A stretch of 9,785 bases of DNA from assembly GCA_035555855.1 (NCBI GenBank), contig DATMGD010000026.1, positions 1 to 9,785 on the forward strand. Reading direction: 5' to 3'. The translations under genes and the position numbers were made by a program. The first letter of the stretch is position 1; each line of letters opens with the position of its first letter. Under the pieces are notes generated by a model that was not told the DNA's origin, did not search any database, and saw only the letters and a list, made by a program, of their open reading frames with translations. Positions 7,348-9,785 of the stretch are shown piece by piece. This stretch comes from Palsa-892 sp035555855 (GTDB taxonomy: Bacteria > Pseudomonadota > Alphaproteobacteria > Rhizobiales > Xanthobacteraceae).

Positions 7348-8066
7348 AGCGAAATCGTCGTATAGGCGCCGGTGCCGTTATCGGCGCTGGTTGCGACACC
7401 ACCCGCCATCGTAAGGCTACTTTTCGGAAGCGTGAGCGTGGCGATCAAGCCGGCGCGCTGTTCGTCATAACGCCGGTCGCCGAGAAGAACGCCTTCAACA
7501 CCAAGCGCGAGCCCCGGCGCGAGTTCGTGGTGAAGGGCGGCACGCGCACTGTAATTGCCGAACACGCTGGAAATATTGCCATAGGCCGTCATGAACCAGC
7601 TTGCGGCCGTGCGCGTGTAAAGTTCAATCGCGGCCTTGATGCCGGCATGCGTTCCGGTTTCCCGGTTGGCTGGATCGGCATCCTGCAAGCTGTAGTGTTT
7701 CACATCGAGACCGAGATAACCGGTCACGACCGTAGCGCCGAACGACTTGTGATAGCCGGCCATCAATTCGCCGCTCGAGATCGTGCCGCTATTCTTGCCG
7801 TCGGCGGTGGCCGATGTCCGGTAGGTGTAACCGCCGAAGCCGCCCATGGCGCGCAAACGCAAGCCGTCCTGAGTGAGCGTCCCGAATGGAATCGCGGTTG
7901 CGCCGGCCCACACGAAGGTGGAATTGCGAGAGGCGTCCACACCCCCGAAGACAAACGCGCGGCTCGCTACCGGTGCAACGAGTTCCTCAGCCTGCAAGCC
8001 AAAGGGGAATGCGGCGCAGATGGATACCGCCATCCGGGCCATGATGTTGGCCGTGCGCCCGATCAT
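7332..8066 (-). CDS. bcsS: Cellulose biosynthesis protein BcsS family outer-membrane protein
   Basis: A 244-residue exported protein. Residues 1-26 form a signal peptide (MIGRTANIMARMAVS... ending in LQA before EELV); an internal Met at residue 9 could also start it. The mature part is rich in Gly, Tyr, Thr and alternating hydrophobics, as in a beta-barrel, and ends in Phe (SLYAPF), the usual last residue of outer-membrane barrels. FVFGGVDASRNSTFVWAGA (38-56), GLRLRAMGGFGGYTY, ELMAGYHKSFG and a FGNYSARAALHHELAPG-like strand match my memory of the BcsS family (PF17036), which is linked to cellulose synthesis loci in alphaproteobacteria. No bcsA, bcsB or bcsZ is in this window, so the link to cellulose is by family only. 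A weak GGGGGCGAG precedes the ATG. It converges with the molybdopterin-binding gene, with a 16-base overlap. Confidence 0.78.
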   Translation of the reverse strand: MIGRTANIMARMAVSICAAFPFGLQAEELVAPVASRAFVFGGVDASRNSTFVWAGATAIPFGTLTQDGLRLRAMGGFGGYTYRTSATADGKNSGTISSGELMAGYHKSFGATVVTGYLGLDVKHYSLQDADPANRETGTHAGIKAAIELYTRTAASWFMTAYGNISSVFGNYSARAALHHELAPGLALGVEGVLLGDRRYDEQRAGLIATLTLPKSSLTMAGGVATSADNGTGAYTTISLYAPF

Positions 8067-8160
8067 TTTCTCGCCCCCGATCCAGCATGCGTACGGGTTT
8101 GCATTGCTGACGTTGAAGCGATTGTGCGGCCGTATACAACCTGTGCGCTATAGACTAGGA

Positions 8161-8207
8161 ATTGCCCTGCAACGCCGTAGGGCAATCGCAGGTTGATTCC
8201 GCAGGGC
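8161..8207 (+). promoter_or_regulatory. Mutually exclusive inverted repeats before the MFS gene
   Basis: In the divergent gap between bcsS and the MFS gene, ATTGCCCT (8161-8168) pairs perfectly with AGGGCAAT (8179-8186). The overlapping GCCCTGC (8164-8170) pairs perfectly with GCAGGGC (8201-8207), and CCTGC (8166-8170) with GCAGG (8188-8192). Only one pairing can form at a time. There is no T-run after either stem, so it is not a plain terminator. It could be a leader structure or a repressor site; the sequence does not tell which. A possible -10 (TATAGA, 8149-8154) lies just upstream without a well-spaced -35. Confidence 0.4.
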
Positions 8208-8277
8208 GAGCGAGTTGCCGCCCGATAGTGGCGGGCGTATTGAGTGAATAAGTTTTAGCAATGAAAGGCCCCGCTCA

Positions 8278-9474
8278 ATGAGCGAAACGAAGCGCCAACT
8301 CGCTTTCATCAACATCGCCCACTTCGTCGACCACTACGTCCTGCTGATATTTCCGACGGTGGTCATCGGTATGCAGGCCGAGTTGAATCGCTCTTATTCG
8401 GAGCTGATCGCGCTTTCGACCGCATGTTTTGTTGCGTTCGGTCTGTTCTCGTTGCCGGCAGGCTGGATCGGCGATCACTGGAACCGCCGCAGCATGATAG
8501 CGATTTTCTTTTTCGGTTGCGCGGGTTCGCTTGCGGCCGCTGCGATGGCGCCCAATTTGATCATGCTGGCGATCGCGCTATTCGTTCTTGGTGTATTTGC
8601 TGCGATCTATCATCCCATCGGCACAACCGTTCTGCTCGCATACTCAAAAAATCGCGGTCGCGATATTGCGACCAATGGCGTATTCGGCAATCTCGGCGTT
8701 GCGCTGGCTCCCGGCATTACCGGCGTGGTCGCGTCATTTCTTGGCTGGCGGATGGCATTTGTCATTCCTGCGCTGATCTGCGCAGCGATTGGTGTCGCGT
8801 TCCTTGTCATGACGAGCCAGGAAAAAGAGCGGCCTGCGGAGCGCCAGCGTACCGCGGAAGCGAAGATGACCTTTGCTATGGCGGCGCTGTTCTTCGGCGT
8901 TTACGCGGTCATATCGTTCTCGGGCGGGATCGTGTTCAATACCATAACAATCTCGATGCCGAAGATCGTCGACGAAGGAATTCGCGGTAACATCCCGCTC
9001 GCGTGGATCGGCTCGATCGCGACTGCCGTGCTGCTGTTTGGCGGCATTGCGCAACTCACCGTCGGCCAGCTCGTGCAATATTTCCGGCCGCATGTTCTGT
9101 TCGCTATCATCGGCATTATGCAGGGTATCGGTGTCGCGCTGACGACCGTCACCACGGGTTATGCGCTTTTGTTTGCACTCGCGCTTTCGATCGCAGCGAT
9201 CTACGGGCAGATCACTGTGGGTGATCTCGTTATCGCGCGTTACACCGCCGATGCGTGGCGTGGGCGGATTTATGCTGTGCGCTTCTTCCTCACGTTCATC
9301 TCGAGCGGTCTTGCCGTCGCGATGATTGCTGCATTGTACGGGAAGGGCGGTGCAGGCTTGCTGCTCGGCACGACCGCGATCTTTGCCGCACTCTTCGCGC
9401 TCTGTACGGTCATGATCGCGCTGCTCGCTTCACGGGTCGAGCGGACGAATCTGAGAATGCAGCCCGCCGAATAG
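8278..9474 (+). CDS. Major facilitator superfamily transporter (Fsr-like)
   Basis: A 398-residue integral membrane protein with about 12 hydrophobic segments in two halves, split by a charged cytoplasmic loop at 179-197 (SQEKERPAERQRTAEAK). The MFS motif A appears after helix 2 as GWIGDHWNRRSM (62-73). HFVDHYVLLIFPTVV (15-29) and YHPIGTTVLLAYSK (111-124) recall the fosmidomycin-resistance (Fsr) branch of MFS exporters. The substrate cannot be predicted; export of a small molecule is only the family tendency. GAAAGG at 8263-8268 lies nine bases before the ATG. It diverges from bcsS and is followed by an imperfect terminator and then a TetR gene. The TetR operator candidate lies downstream of this gene, so control of this transporter by that regulator is not shown. 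Confidence 0.9.
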   Translation: MSETKRQLAFINIAHFVDHYVLLIFPTVVIGMQAELNRSYSELIALSTACFVAFGLFSLPAGWIGDHWNRRSMIAIFFFGCAGSLAAAAMAPNLIMLAIALFVLGVFAAIYHPIGTTVLLAYSKNRGRDIATNGVFGNLGVALAPGITGVVASFLGWRMAFVIPALICAAIGVAFLVMTSQEKERPAERQRTAEAKMTFAMAALFFGVYAVISFSGGIVFNTITISMPKIVDEGIRGNIPLAWIGSIATAVLLFGGIAQLTVGQLVQYFRPHVLFAIIGIMQGIGVALTTVTTGYALLFALALSIAAIYGQITVGDLVIARYTADAWRGRIYAVRFFLTFISSGLAVAMIAALYGKGGAGLLLGTTAIFAALFALCTVMIALLASRVERTNLRMQPAE

Positions 9475-9500
9475 TAGATTTCCCAAGGGAACAAACGGGT

Positions 9501-9537
9501 TAGCCGGCGGTTGTCGCCGGCTATCGACTCTGTTTTT
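9501..9537 (+). terminator. Imperfect intrinsic terminator after the MFS gene
   Basis: A nine-base-pair GC-rich stem (TAGCCGGCG at 9501-9509 with CGCCGGCTA at 9515-9523) closes a five-base loop. The T-run (TTTTT, 9533-9537) comes nine bases after the stem rather than directly, so termination may be partial. It lies 26 bases after the MFS stop codon and before the TetR promoter. Confidence 0.6.
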
Positions 9538-9541
9538 GACT

Positions 9542-9550
9542 TGTTATAAA
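9542..9550 (+). promoter_or_regulatory. Extended -10 promoter of the TetR-family gene
   Basis: TGTTATAAA gives the extended -10 pattern TG-N-TATAAA, with TATAAA at 9545-9550. No convincing -35 lies 17 bases upstream, which an extended -10 can tolerate. Transcription would start near 9557, inside the 20-base palindrome that follows directly, giving a leader of about 30 bases. Confidence 0.45.
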
Positions 9551-9570
9551 ATGACTGACTAGTCAGTCAT
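9551..9570. promoter_or_regulatory. Perfect 20-base palindrome, probable TetR-family operator
   Basis: ATGACTGACT followed by AGTCAGTCAT is a perfect inverted repeat with no spacer. Each arm itself repeats GACT twice. It sits directly after a -10-like element and 18 bases before the TetR start codon. Its length, symmetry and position fit an autoregulatory operator for a TetR-family dimer. It is not followed by T bases and overlaps the predicted transcription start, so a terminator role is unlikely. Confidence 0.75.
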
Positions 9571-9588
9571 AATTTGAAGACAACGATC

Positions 9589-9785
9589 ATGACGAAGCCT
9601 GCCATCAAGCGGCGCGCCGGTTCGCGACAGCCGGCGCCTTCGACGGCCGCTACTCCGAAAAGGGGTAAGCGGCAGCGGCGCGATGAACAAAGCGCCGCAC
9701 GGCGAGACGCTATTCTTGCAGCGGCGCTCGAAGAATTCGCCGCGCGCGGTTTCGCCGCGGCGCGGCTCGACGATGTTGCAAAGCG
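9589..9785 (+). CDS. TetR/AcrR family transcriptional regulator (N-terminal part, cut by right edge)
   Basis: 65 complete codons are present and the frame is open to the edge. After a basic, Ala/Pro-rich N-terminal tail of about 37 residues (MTKPAIKRRAGSRQPAPSTA and onward), the sequence RRDAILAAALEEFAARGF (38-55) and AAARLDDVAK (56-65) is the first helix and the start of the helix-turn-helix of the TetR_N domain. GAAGA (9576-9580) eight bases before the ATG is an acceptable Shine-Dalgarno. The ligand-binding domain lies outside the window, so neither inducer nor targets can be told. The palindrome just upstream suggests it represses itself and probably genes downstream of it. The Ala/Pro/Lys/Arg-rich tail is longer than in many TetR proteins, so translation could start later, but no other in-frame ATG is visible in the portion present. 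Confidence 0.88.
   Translation, partial: MTKPAIKRRAGSRQPAPSTAATPKRGKRQRRDEQSAARRDAILAAALEEFAARGFAAARLDDVAK

Noticed and set aside
7164..8153. A 329-codon plus-strand frame opposite bcsS
   Set aside because: It overlaps the real 3' end of the molybdopterin-binding gene and all of bcsS, and has no domain or ribosome site.
8151..8160. A possible half-copy of the TetR palindrome (GACTAG within TAGACTAGGA) before the MFS gene
   Set aside because: Only six bases match and there is no symmetric partner arm; too short to mean anything.

Overview
The window looks like chromosomal DNA from an alphaproteobacterium, most likely of the Hyphomicrobiales (Bradyrhizobium/Xanthobacteraceae-like). The reasons are the GC-rich coding sequence, a liv-type ABC operon that carries a DUF6867 membrane protein, an orphan Bug-type binding protein, a BcsS-family protein and a MoeA-like molybdopterin-binding protein of a type I associate with this order. 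The assignment rests on gene content and recognisable protein sequence, not on any database search.

Region 1 (1-4285, all on the minus strand, so read right to left) is a branched-chain amino acid type (HAAT) ABC transporter operon: livH, livM, livG, livF, then a small three-helix membrane protein (DUF6867). The livM/livG, livG/livF and livF/DUF6867 pairs overlap by 1-4 bases. After a 118-base gap, a Shine-Dalgarno sequence and the first nine codons of another minus-strand gene lie at the left edge. From its position and signal-peptide-like start, this is probably the periplasmic binding protein of the same transporter.

Region 2 (4286-6196) holds a divergent orphan Bug-family (TTT-type) periplasmic binding protein, then a strong bidirectional hairpin terminator shared with a convergent alpha/beta hydrolase that reads as 3-oxoadipate enol-lactonase (PcaD). 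No TctA/TctB membrane partners and no other beta-ketoadipate genes are visible.

Region 3 (6197-8066) has a stand-alone MoeA-like molybdopterin-binding protein on the plus strand. Its end overlaps tail-to-tail, by 16 bases, with an outer-membrane-type BcsS family protein on the minus strand.

Region 4 (8067-9785) has a 211-base divergent intergenic region with mutually exclusive inverted repeats, a 12-helix MFS transporter, an imperfect terminator, and an extended -10 promoter abutting a perfect 20-base palindrome. The palindrome sits just upstream of a TetR-family regulator that is cut by the right edge, and is a good candidate operator for it.

No stretch over 300 bases lacks a gene. There are no tRNA or rRNA genes, no insertion sequences and no CRISPR arrays that I can see. 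Most of the window is ordinary core metabolism and transport. The points most worth a second look are the DUF6867 subunit, the stand-alone molybdopterin protein, the orphan bcsS, the switching hairpins before the MFS gene and the TetR palindrome. I found no convincing new multi-gene system.
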